A stretch of 12,127 nt of DNA from an uncultured Eubacteriales bacterium. Its GTDB lineage: Bacteria; Bacillota_A; Clostridia; Christensenellales; Aristaeellaceae. Every line of letters starts with the position of its first letter. The first letter of the stretch is position 1. A model generated the notes under the pieces. The model had not been told where the DNA came from. It ran no database searches and was given only the letters and a program-made list of their open reading frames with translations. The stretch spans positions 1 through 12,127 of the forward strand of contig CACYNZ010000084.1 of the NCBI GenBank assembly GCA_902775835.1. The letters run 5' to 3'. The translations under genes and the position numbers were made by a program. Positions 6,794 to 12,127 of the stretch are shown here, in pieces.

Positions 6794-9266
6794 CTTTGCA
6801 CATCCCTTCCAGAGAAATGGTGGGCGTTGGGATATCCATGTACTGTCCGCTGTTCGTATCCGGCCGGAACTGGACGAAGAGCTGTCCGTCCCTGGAAAGA
6901 TAGGTTTCCGGATGCGCAATGTCCGCGTCAAGTTCACACCGGTCCCACTGCTGTGTTTCCTGATTGAGGATCCAGGCCTGAAGGGGTGAACCATAGGTGC
7001 GCGTATGCAGGTTCAGAGCGGTCAGCGTGATGTCCCCGATCCCGGAAAGGTCAAAGCAGAAGGTGGGGTTTTCCGAGAGCGTGTGGTAGTAGCGCGCGTA
7101 GCCGCTGGAAGCCGTGGCGTGCGTGCCGGGCATGAGGTTCTCATCCACTTCCCAGCGAACGGCTTGGTCCTGGCCGGGCATGCGGTAGAACACGCCGGTG
7201 GGCCCCACGCTCTGCCAGGTCAGGGGACAGAAAATGATGCTGCGGTGGGCGCTGCGCGTGACTTCCCGGCCGTCGAGTGTCAGCGGAGACGCGGGAATCT
7301 GGTCCGGGAATGTGATATACACCAGGGAACGGGACAGGTCCGTATTCCCCTGATAGCTGTCCGAGTCCGGCACCAGCGACTGGAGCATGGAACTCTGCAG
7401 GTATTTTTCCGGATCCTGCGTGTTGCGCGCCTGTGTGCCGTTCTCGCTGACCCGGTAGATGTATTCATCAATCAGGGCATAGACGATATCACTGTCGGAG
7501 ATATCCGTAAAAAAGGTGCCGGCAGGGTACATGGGATTCTTCTTGTCCTTCACGGTTCCGCGGAGCATGGCAAAGGAAGCCTGCTCCCCGGGGGCGAGCG
7601 CAGGAATATCCGCAAAGCCCCAGGCCGTGAACACCGCGCCGGCGGGCAGGGAAAGATCCGTCAGGTTCTCGACCTGCCCGTGCAGTCCGTCCTTCTCCAT
7701 CCAGATGCTGCCCGTCACGCTTCCGCCTTCAAAGGTGCGCTGCGAATACAGCTGCCGCGGCTCCCAGGCCGTGGATGTGCTGTACCCGATCCCGGTGCGG
7801 TCACCGGACACAAAGCGCAGGTTCAGGTGCGTGGGCTCATCCGGCCGGCGGTCGTCCTCGTAATAGTCGTAGTAGTTTTCCTGGTCCGTTACCGTAAGCG
7901 CATCGTCTGCGTGCACAAAGTGCTCACCGGTGCCGGCAGAGGCCAGTACCGTGGACTGACGGAGCGTGCCTCCGTTTTCATGCGTGTCCAGGGTAATGAC
8001 GGAAAGCGCCAGCGGACGATTGGTGGGTGAGTACAGGGAAATGCCGTACATGACGGCGCAGGCGGCAAGCGCCAGCAGCGGGTATACGGCCCACATCAGG
8101 GACTGCCGGTCATGCCTGCGCAGATACAGTGCCGCAAGGAGTGCGGCAATGAGCATGACCGGGATCACCAGCAGGGCCGGGAGCAGGCTCCGGGATTCTT
8201 CCAGGGGAATCTCGGACGCGGTGCCGTACATATACGGCAGTTCCTGGCTCGAACGGTACCGGCTGCCGGTCATGTACATGTACAGGTCCGTATCCTCGCG
8301 CAGCAGCAGGCGCTGGAACAGCACATGCGCCGGAGCCCAGGCCGCGAACTCCCGGGTGCCGGGGTCAAAGGCCAGGGTATAGACCACGCCGGCGTTCACC
8401 GGTGTACGCCAGACAAGTCCGGTTTCGCCGGATGCGATCACCGGCGCGGCGCCTTCAGCGGGATACAGCGACAGCTCCCGGTCCAGGGGCGCGTCCGCCA
8501 GGGAAAAGGTGCTGAGCAGGGCCGGTGTCGGATCGGCCTGCACGGCTGCGCCGGAGGCAAGCCCGGTCATGGACTGAAAGAACGGCCGCGAAAGCGCGCT
8601 GCCGGGCCCGCCCGAGAGCAGCACAAGCCCGCCGCCGCGGATCCATTTCTCCAGCACCGCCTGCTTTTCAGCGGACATCGCGGTCAGGTCCGTGCCGTCC
8701 ACCACCAGCATGCTGAAGGCTGACATGAGCTCCGTGGACGCGGGAAAGGTGTCCGGGGTCAGGGCAATGGTCTGCCAGTATTCGCCGCGGTACAGTTCAT
8801 CATTTTCCGGCAGGATGTCCATGAAGGACCAGACTTCCGGCTTGTCGGACATGACGCCGATGAGCAGGGCTGACGGGTTCAGGATCCTGCCCGGCTCCAC
8901 GGTGAGCGCGCGGACGACCTCTGTGCCGCTCAGCACTTCCACGGTATACCTGTCCTGCTTGGACTGTACGGTGACGGTCATGTCCACCTGCTTTTCCGAG
9001 CCGGAAGGCAGGGACAGGGCCGTTTCATAACGGTTGTAGTCGTAGGGTGAAACATAGGTATTCAGAGCGATGGTTCCCTCAAAGTCCTGCCCATGATTGC
9101 AGACATGAATGGAAACGGGCATGGCTTTGCCATACGTCCAGGCTCCGTTGTAGCCGAGCCGGACTTCCAGGTCCAGGCTGCTGTTTTCCACTTCCGTATG
9201 CATGGAAGCGCCGCAGGCAGTGAGCGGCAGGAGAAACAGAAGCAGCAGACAGAGAAAACGTCTCAT
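6786..9266 (-). CDS. Large putative lipoprotein/membrane protein with GATase-like segment
   Basis: An 826-residue protein that opens the operon. It starts with two Arg, a Leu-rich signal peptide and a lipobox LTAC, so Cys18 is probably lipid-modified. A beta-rich extracytoplasmic domain (about 30-130) precedes a Rossmann-like segment at about 132-235 (LLIGVMSD, LVVDGTDL, KWIRGGGLVLLSGG) that resembles GATase-like domains of proteins in similar operons; I see no catalytic Cys-His pair. Two hydrophobic helices (361-383 and 389-411) flank a short RRHDRQ loop. The remaining 400 residues look like extracytoplasmic beta-domains with no motif I recognise. The ATG is fixed by the signal peptide, although its ribosome site AGGGAGG lies a long 13 bases upstream. 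Its end overlaps the ATPase gene by 8 bp. A role as surface-exposed partner of the exporter is inference. Confidence 0.8.
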   Translation of the reverse strand: MRRFLCLLLLFLLPLTACGASMHTEVENSSLDLEVRLGYNGAWTYGKAMPVSIHVCNHGQDFEGTIALNTYVSPYDYNRYETALSLPSGSEKQVDMTVTVQSKQDRYTVEVLSGTEVVRALTVEPGRILNPSALLIGVMSDKPEVWSFMDILPENDELYRGEYWQTIALTPDTFPASTELMSAFSMLVVDGTDLTAMSAEKQAVLEKWIRGGGLVLLSGGPGSALSRPFFQSMTGLASGAAVQADPTPALLSTFSLADAPLDRELSLYPAEGAAPVIASGETGLVWRTPVNAGVVYTLAFDPGTREFAAWAPAHVLFQRLLLREDTDLYMYMTGSRYRSSQELPYMYGTASEIPLEESRSLLPALLVIPVMLIAALLAALYLRRHDRQSLMWAVYPLLALAACAVMYGISLYSPTNRPLALSVITLDTHENGGTLRQSTVLASAGTGEHFVHADDALTVTDQENYYDYYEDDRRPDEPTHLNLRFVSGDRTGIGYSTSTAWEPRQLYSQRTFEGGSVTGSIWMEKDGLHGQVENLTDLSLPAGAVFTAWGFADIPALAPGEQASFAMLRGTVKDKKNPMYPAGTFFTDISDSDIVYALIDEYIYRVSENGTQARNTQDPEKYLQSSMLQSLVPDSDSYQGNTDLSRSLVYITFPDQIPASPLTLDGREVTRSAHRSIIFCPLTWQSVGPTGVFYRMPGQDQAVRWEVDENLMPGTHATASSGYARYYHTLSENPTFCFDLSGIGDITLTALNLHTRTYGSPLQAWILNQETQQWDRCELDADIAHPETYLSRDGQLFVQFRPDTNSGQYMDIPTPTISLEGMCKDA

Positions 9267-9280
9267 GACAGTTCAACAAC

Positions 9281-9287
9281 CTCCCTC
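9281..9287 (-). promoter_or_regulatory. Ribosome binding site of the operon's first gene, long spacing
   Basis: AGGGAGG on the minus strand ends 14 bases before the ATG at 9266, leaving a 13-base spacer, longer than the 6-9 bases seen for the other genes. No better start is available: the frame has a TGA two codons before this ATG, and the signal peptide needs this Met. The spacing suggests modest initiation strength. Confidence 0.6.
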
Positions 9288-9304
9288 ATGCGGACTGGCC
9301 GCAT
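9288..9304. repeat. 6-bp perfect inverted repeat in the operon leader
   Basis: ATGCGG and CCGCAT flank a five-base loop (ACTGG). The repeat lies directly between the TATATATA stretch and the ribosome binding site of the large operon. It could be an operator half-site pair or a small 5'-leader hairpin. It is short enough to be chance. Confidence 0.4.
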
Positions 9305-9305
9305 C

Positions 9306-9313
9306 TATATATA
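9306..9313 (-). promoter_or_regulatory. Possible -10 region for the large operon
   Basis: TATATATA on the minus strand lies about 40 bases before the first ATG of the ABC/MoxR operon, in the only sizeable gap upstream of it. It could be a -10 element. The bases 16-18 bp further upstream (AACCAA or CCAAAT) do not look like a -35 box, so the promoter would be weak or need an activator. Little else in the 9267-9379 gap looks functional. Confidence 0.3.
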
Positions 9314-9370
9314 CGAATCGGGAAAGGCATTTGGTTCCGTACAGCGAAAAAAACAGCAGAATTGTTACAA

Positions 9371-9408
9371 AAAGAAAGAGGGAAGCCAGCACCAGAACCG
9401 GCTTCCCT
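9371..9408 (-). terminator. Intrinsic terminator after the zinc-ribbon gene
   Basis: On the minus strand GGGAAGCC and GGCTTCCC (arms 9400-9407 and 9380-9387) pair over a 12-base loop, extended by one A-T pair. A T-rich tail follows (TCTTTCTTTTTG). It lies about 30 bases beyond the stop of the 63-residue gene and upstream of the large operon's promoter region, so it separates the two transcription units. Confidence 0.8.
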
Positions 9409-9436
9409 TTGGTCTTCCGTGGACAATTCCGTTGAT

Positions 9437-9628
9437 TTATTGCGGATCCTGAAGCTTCGTGAATACGCTGAGCAGCGCGTAGCGGATCTTGCCGCTGGGC
9501 TTCAGGTGGTCGATCACCTGTTTTTTCTTACCGCACAGAGGGCATGTGGAGCTTGTGAGCGCACAGTTCCTGTGGTGCAGGTGCGTACGGAAGGTCTTGT
9601 TGTAGCAAGACAGGCAGAGATGATTCAT
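9437..9628 (-). CDS. Small zinc-ribbon protein, 63 residues
   Basis: A 63-residue protein with two CxxC knuckles, Cys5-x-x-Cys8 and Cys29-x-x-Cys32, plus an extra Cys22 and several His between them. This spacing suggests a single zinc ribbon. The remainder is basic (GKKKQ, KPSGK) and ends in a short hydrophobic stretch. The gene is supported by a near-consensus ribosome binding site (AAAGGAGG, seven bases before the ATG) and by a terminator just after the stop. I recall small CxxC proteins of this style in clostridial genomes, but no function is known to me. A nucleic-acid or protein-binding role is only a guess. It sits 95 bp downstream of the MocR-like regulator and may be co-transcribed with it. 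Confidence 0.75.
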   Translation of the reverse strand: MNHLCLSCYNKTFRTHLHHRNCALTSSTCPLCGKKKQVIDHLKPSGKIRYALLSVFTKLQDPQ

Positions 9629-9635
9629 CCCAACC

Positions 9636-9643
9636 CCTCCTTT
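9636..9643 (-). promoter_or_regulatory. Strong ribosome binding site of the zinc-ribbon gene
   Basis: AAAGGAGG with a seven-base spacer before the ATG at 9628. It is the main evidence that this small reading frame is translated. Confidence 0.75.
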
Positions 9644-9683
9644 CTACACGCCGGTGCATTTCCTTCTGGAGCCGGCGGTGACT

Positions 9684-9692
9684 GTATCATAC
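9684..9692 (-). promoter_or_regulatory. Weak possible -10 element before the zinc-ribbon gene
   Basis: The minus strand reads TATGATACA about 55-60 bases before the ATG of the small gene, in an AT-rich patch of an otherwise GC-rich region. The hexamer 17 bp upstream is TGGATT, a poor -35. The small gene may therefore have its own weak promoter or depend on readthrough from the regulator gene. Confidence 0.3.
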
Positions 9693-9723
9693 GCATTTTT
9701 CTTCAAAAAATCCACTGGGGGTT

Positions 9724-10818
9724 CTATACCAGATCCGACATGTTTTGGCCCTTTTCCCCGCTTTTTCTGCGCCGGCGGCGCACCCGGTTGATGTGACGGA
9801 CAAACTCGCCGGACCGGATCAGCTCCGCGATGACATACTGTTCCGTGACGGGCACGGGGCAGGAATAGAAGCCCGCACGCGCTTCAAAAATGTCCAGCAT
9901 GGAACGGGGAAGCAGCATGTATCCGGCTCTCAGGGACGGGGCGATGGTCTTGGAAAACGTGTTGACATGCAGCACGCGCTCCAGCGGGTCCAGGGCGAAG
10001 AGCGTGTCCTCCGACTTGGTGGAGGCGGTGAACTCGGAATCAAAATCATCCTCCACGATATAGCCGTTCCGCTCCCGTGCAAAGCGCAGATACTCCTGGC
10101 GCTTGCTGGCACCGGCGGTGATGCCGGAGGGAAAGGAATGGAAGGGTGTCACGTGCAGCACCGTGGCCTGGCATTTCTTCAGGGCGGAGGAACGGATGCC
10201 GTCCCGGCCCATGGGCAGCATCTGACAGGTTACACCCTGCGCCTCATAGACCTGGCGGATCATGGGATAGGAGGGATCCTCCAGGGCAAACACGCGGTCC
10301 CGGCCCAGCAGCTGTACCACAAGCCCGTAGAGATACTCGGCGCCGGAACCGATAATCACCTGTTCCGGGGAAAGGCGTATGGACCGCGTGGCCAGAAGAT
10401 AATCCGCCACGGCCTGGCGCAGCGCCGGCACACCGGCTGTGGGGCATCGCTCCATCAGCGTGTCCCCGTAGCGGCTGAGCACATTGCGCATGGCCCGCGC
10501 ATAGGCGGCAAAGGGCAGTTCCTCCCCGCTGCGCGACTGAGCCGGCAGGGGCTGAAGCGGCGTTTCGGTTTCGGGCTGGTCCAGCACGTCCTCAGCGCGG
10601 TAGGCCACATAATACCCGCTGCGCTGCCGTGAGACGAGGAAGCCCTCATCCACCAGAATGTCATAGGCATGGCTGACGGTGATCAGACTCACATTGTAGT
10701 TTTCCGCGGTGGTGCGGCGCGAGGGGACACGGCTGCCGAAGGGATGGACGCCGCCGGTGATCTCACGCCTGAGATCCGCATAGATCTGCATATAGGCGGG
10801 CTGAAAGGATCCTGCCAT
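9724..10818 (-). CDS. MocR-type GntR regulator with PLP aminotransferase domain, C-terminally short
   Basis: A 364-residue transcription regulator. Residues 8-74 form a GntR winged helix (YADLRREI, RVPSRRTTAENYNVS, GFLVSRQRSGYYV). A linker leads to an aminotransferase fold from about 103, with SGAEYLYGLVVQLL, EDPSYP, TPFHSFPSG, VEDDFDSEF and the PLP lysine Lys290 in NTFSKT, followed by LRAGY. MocR proteins are usually about 450-480 residues. This one stops soon after the RHINRVRRR helix, so it lacks most of the C-terminal small domain, including the carboxylate-binding arginine (Arg430 in B. subtilis GabR). I chose the ATG at 10818 because GGGAGGTG lies just before it; upstream Met codons at 10848-10833 have no ribosome site. 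Its target and effector are unknown. It may be a functional short form or a decaying gene. Confidence 0.85.
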   Translation of the reverse strand: MAGSFQPAYMQIYADLRREITGGVHPFGSRVPSRRTTAENYNVSLITVSHAYDILVDEGFLVSRQRSGYYVAYRAEDVLDQPETETPLQPLPAQSRSGEELPFAAYARAMRNVLSRYGDTLMERCPTAGVPALRQAVADYLLATRSIRLSPEQVIIGSGAEYLYGLVVQLLGRDRVFALEDPSYPMIRQVYEAQGVTCQMLPMGRDGIRSSALKKCQATVLHVTPFHSFPSGITAGASKRQEYLRFARERNGYIVEDDFDSEFTASTKSEDTLFALDPLERVLHVNTFSKTIAPSLRAGYMLLPRSMLDIFEARAGFYSCPVPVTEQYVIAELIRSGEFVRHINRVRRRRRKSGEKGQNMSDLV

Positions 10819-10823
10819 AGGTT

Positions 10824-10831
10824 CACCTCCC
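10824..10831 (-). promoter_or_regulatory. Ribosome binding site fixing the MocR-like start
   Basis: GGGAGGTG lies five bases before the ATG at 10818 (GGAGG core seven bases away). It rules out the longer frame beginning at 10848, whose extra ten codons contain this site. Confidence 0.8.
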
Positions 10832-10842
10832 ATCATTGCATG

Positions 10843-10879
10843 CATCAAAGGCTCCGGACATGGTCCGGAGCCTTTGATG
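10843..10879 (-). terminator. Perfect 17-bp inverted repeat between the phosphorylase and MocR-like genes
   Basis: Arms 10843-10859 (CATCAAAGGCTCCGGAC) and 10863-10879 pair perfectly around a three-base loop. On the minus strand the repeat starts 33 bases after the phosphorylase stop and ends 25 bases before the MocR-like start. The tail after the GC stem is only TTTGATG, so an intrinsic terminator would be leaky. Because 25 bases leave no room for a promoter, MocR-like mRNA probably includes this hairpin by readthrough, or a promoter lies inside the phosphorylase gene. An operator or attenuator role is an alternative. Confidence 0.65.
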
Positions 10880-10911
10880 TGGTAGTCCTTCAGAACGGAA
10901 ATCTCCGGGGC

Positions 10912-11901
10912 TTATGGCTGGATGCTCTGGAGCAGACCGGTGATGAGCCGGGAGAAATTGTCGGATACGCTCTCCGCACTCTGGCTGATATGACTGTGGG
11001 ACAGCTGTTCACCCGTGATGCCTGCGGCCATATTGGTGACACAGTTGATCATGCAGACCTTCATGCCCATGTGCACAGCGGCAATGGCTTCAACCGCGGA
11101 GCTCATGCCGACGGTGTCGGCACCCAGCATGCGGAAGGCACGGATCTCGGCGGGTGTTTCATACTGGGGCCCGGTGACCTGAAGATACACGCCCGTCTGA
11201 ACCTGGATGCCCTCTTTCCTGCCGATCTCCAGAACGGTATTGCGGAGGGTTTCGTCATAGACAGAGGTCATGCCGGGGAAACGTGTCCCGATCTCGTCGA
11301 TGTTTTCGCCGATCAGAGGGGAGGGCACGAACATGGACAGATGATCCTCCACGGCCACAAAGTCCCCGACGGAGAACGTTTCGTTGATGGCACAGACGGC
11401 GTTGGTGAGAATCACGGTCTTTGCCCCGAGAATATGCAGGACCCGGAGCGGGAACACCACATCCTGCATATCATATCCCTCATAGTAATGGACTCTGCCC
11501 TGCATGACGGCAATATTCAGGCCGTCCAGGGTCGCAAAGATCAGATTGCCGGAATGTCCCGCAACGGAGGTCGTGGGCCATCCGCGGATTTCGTCATAGG
11601 GAATGGTTTTCACAATATTGAGCGTTTCGGCATAGTTCCCGAGTCCGCTGCCGAGCACGAGCACAACGTCCGGCACGAAGGAATCGGAGAGGCTCTGGAT
11701 ATGTCCGGCGCACCTGAGAAGCCTGGCATAATAGGCATCGTCGTCAAAGTCTTTCACGATTTCATCTTCCTGCGGTGCAGGCTGGGCCTCGGGATTGGAC
11801 GGTACGGCCGCGCTTTCAGTGACGGTGCAGCTGAAAACGGAGAAGGTGACAAGGACAGCCAGAACCATACACAGAAGTTTTGACGGCAGTGTTTTCATCA
11901 T
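10912..11901 (-). CDS. Class I purine nucleoside phosphorylase with lipoprotein-like signal peptide
   Basis: A 329-residue protein that should cleave purine (deoxy)nucleosides with phosphate to base and (deoxy)ribose 1-phosphate. Trimeric-PNP motifs appear in order: phosphate loop LGSGLG (83-88), AGHSGN with His116, GRVHYYEGY with Arg136, His138 and Tyr143, YETPAE with Glu248, VGMSS (264-268), TNMAAG with Asn290, and SHSH near 301-304. The usual NAAGG base-pocket segment reads NAVCA (167-171). Before the enzyme domain (from about 55) is an unusual leader: MMKTLPSK, a hydrophobic core, and VFSC with a possible lipidated Cys25, then a Pro/Gln/Glu-rich linker. Cytoplasmic PNPs are about 270 residues and lack this. 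I use the ATG at 11901 (AAGG 11 bases upstream); the next ATG and a GTG at 11913 are alternatives. A salvage role outside the membrane is inferred. Confidence 0.85.
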   Translation of the reverse strand: MMKTLPSKLLCMVLAVLVTFSVFSCTVTESAAVPSNPEAQPAPQEDEIVKDFDDDAYYARLLRCAGHIQSLSDSFVPDVVLVLGSGLGNYAETLNIVKTIPYDEIRGWPTTSVAGHSGNLIFATLDGLNIAVMQGRVHYYEGYDMQDVVFPLRVLHILGAKTVILTNAVCAINETFSVGDFVAVEDHLSMFVPSPLIGENIDEIGTRFPGMTSVYDETLRNTVLEIGRKEGIQVQTGVYLQVTGPQYETPAEIRAFRMLGADTVGMSSAVEAIAAVHMGMKVCMINCVTNMAAGITGEQLSHSHISQSAESVSDNFSRLITGLLQSIQP

Positions 11902-12047
11902 GCTGAGGCACACCTTCTGTGTACCTGACAGGTGCGGGGGGTGCCGATCCCCCTTTCGATCATGTCAGGCGCAACGTGCAAAGCGGTGCCTGTCTGCGTG
12001 GTTTTGGCGAAAGAAACGTGCTTGCATCTGCGGCGTTTCAGCTGACG
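11902..12047 (-). promoter_or_regulatory. Structured 5' leader of the phosphorylase gene
   Basis: About 145 bases separate the predicted transcription start from the ATG, with no gene. On the minus strand I see several possible hairpins: CAGGC/GCCTG (11966-11992), GGGGG/CCCCC with GATCGGC-rich loop (11936-11953), a palindrome ACCTGTCAGGT (11923-11933), and GGTACAC/GTGTGCC (11907-11925) whose five-base loop AGAAG carries part of the Shine-Dalgarno sequence. The last two share bases and exclude one another. No riboswitch class that I know is recognisable. Regulation of translation by alternative pairing is inference. Confidence 0.4.
11923..11933. repeat. Palindrome ACCTGACAGGT, possible operator
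   Basis: An 11-base odd palindrome (ACCTG-A-CAGGT) lies just upstream of the phosphorylase ribosome site. A related TGTCAGG half-site recurs at 11963-11969. It could be a dimeric repressor site within the transcribed leader, or chance. Confidence 0.35.
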
Positions 12048-12053
12048 CTGTCG

Positions 12054-12082
12054 TTTATATCATAGTTTCCCGGCGTCGTCAA
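12054..12082 (-). promoter_or_regulatory. Sigma-A-type promoter of the phosphorylase gene
   Basis: On the minus strand TTGACG (12077-12082) and TATAAA (12054-12059) are separated by exactly 17 bases. Each differs from consensus at one position. Transcription would begin near 12047. This is the strongest promoter-like sequence in the window. The remaining 12083-12127 stretch holds no gene; a plus-strand TTATAAAAT there could be the -10 of a divergent promoter but has no clear -35. Confidence 0.75.
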
Positions 12083-12127
12083 CGCGAGGAAACTGGTCTT
12101 ATAAAATTTCCTGAAAGTGGTACTATC

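Noticed and set aside
6794..6994. A longer ABC ATPase with 67 extra N-terminal residues
   Set aside because: The extra segment covers the end of the preceding 826-residue gene in another frame, and the ATPase family begins right at MLEISEL with a ribosome site before it.
1781..8030. Other long plus-strand open frames (for example 1781-2725, 2580-3599, 4909-5880, 5960-6967, 7005-8030)
   Set aside because: Each lies antisense to a gene with recognised motifs and has no ribosome site or recognisable domain. Long antisense frames are expected when third codon positions are GC-rich.
9745..10632. Plus-strand open frame of 295 residues opposite the MocR-like gene
   Set aside because: Pure antisense shadow of a clear MocR gene, with no motif of its own.
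10819..10848. An earlier start (MMHAMM) for the MocR-like regulator
   Set aside because: The GGGAGGTG site lies within this stretch and points to the Met at 10818. The upstream Met codons have no ribosome site and partly overlap the hairpin.
11902..11913. A GTG start four codons earlier for the phosphorylase
   Set aside because: It lies within the ribosome site itself (AAGGTG) and has no ribosome site before it.
11936..11953. G-run/C-run hairpin as a plus-strand terminator
   Set aside because: Only TTT follows it on the plus strand and no plus-strand gene ends nearby. It fits better as part of the phosphorylase leader.

Overview
The window looks like a chromosomal segment of a GC-rich member of the Bacillota (Firmicutes), possibly a gut clostridial or erysipelotrichial lineage. 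This is inferred from strong AGGAGG-type ribosome binding sites, tight minus-strand operons with 4-11 bp overlaps, and the gene families present. The species cannot be fixed from sequence alone. Every gene I accept is on the minus strand. I see no IS element, phage gene, CRISPR array, tRNA or rRNA.

Right part (about 9.4-12.1 kb), in transcription order. A good sigma-A-type promoter (TTGACG, 17 bp, TATAAA) precedes a structured leader of about 145 nt. It leads into a class I purine nucleoside phosphorylase that carries a lipoprotein-like signal peptide, which is unusual for this normally cytoplasmic enzyme. A perfect 17-bp inverted repeat follows. Next is a MocR/GntR-type regulator (winged helix plus PLP aminotransferase fold) that ends about 80-110 residues early. 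After it comes a 63-residue zinc-ribbon protein with its own Shine-Dalgarno sequence and an intrinsic terminator.

Left part (1-9.3 kb) is one operon read right to left and continuing past the left edge. It encodes: (1) a large lipoprotein/membrane protein with a GATase-like Rossmann segment; (2) an ABC ATPase; (3) an ABC-2 permease; (4) a DUF4175-like membrane protein with a long Ser/Ala/Gly-rich linker; (5) a MoxR AAA+ ATPase; (6) a DUF58 protein; (7) a BatA-type VWA membrane protein; and (8) the first codons of another membrane protein. Genes overlap or lie within 25 bp of each other, each with a Shine-Dalgarno sequence where I checked.

The operon joins an ABC exporter-like module to a MoxR-DUF58-VWA module. 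MoxR ATPases with VWA partners are generally thought to act as chaperone-like remodelling machines, here presumably at the membrane. The substrate is unknown. This cluster type recurs in Bacillota but is poorly characterised, and it is the best candidate for an undescribed system here. The surface-type purine nucleoside phosphorylase and its leader are the second.
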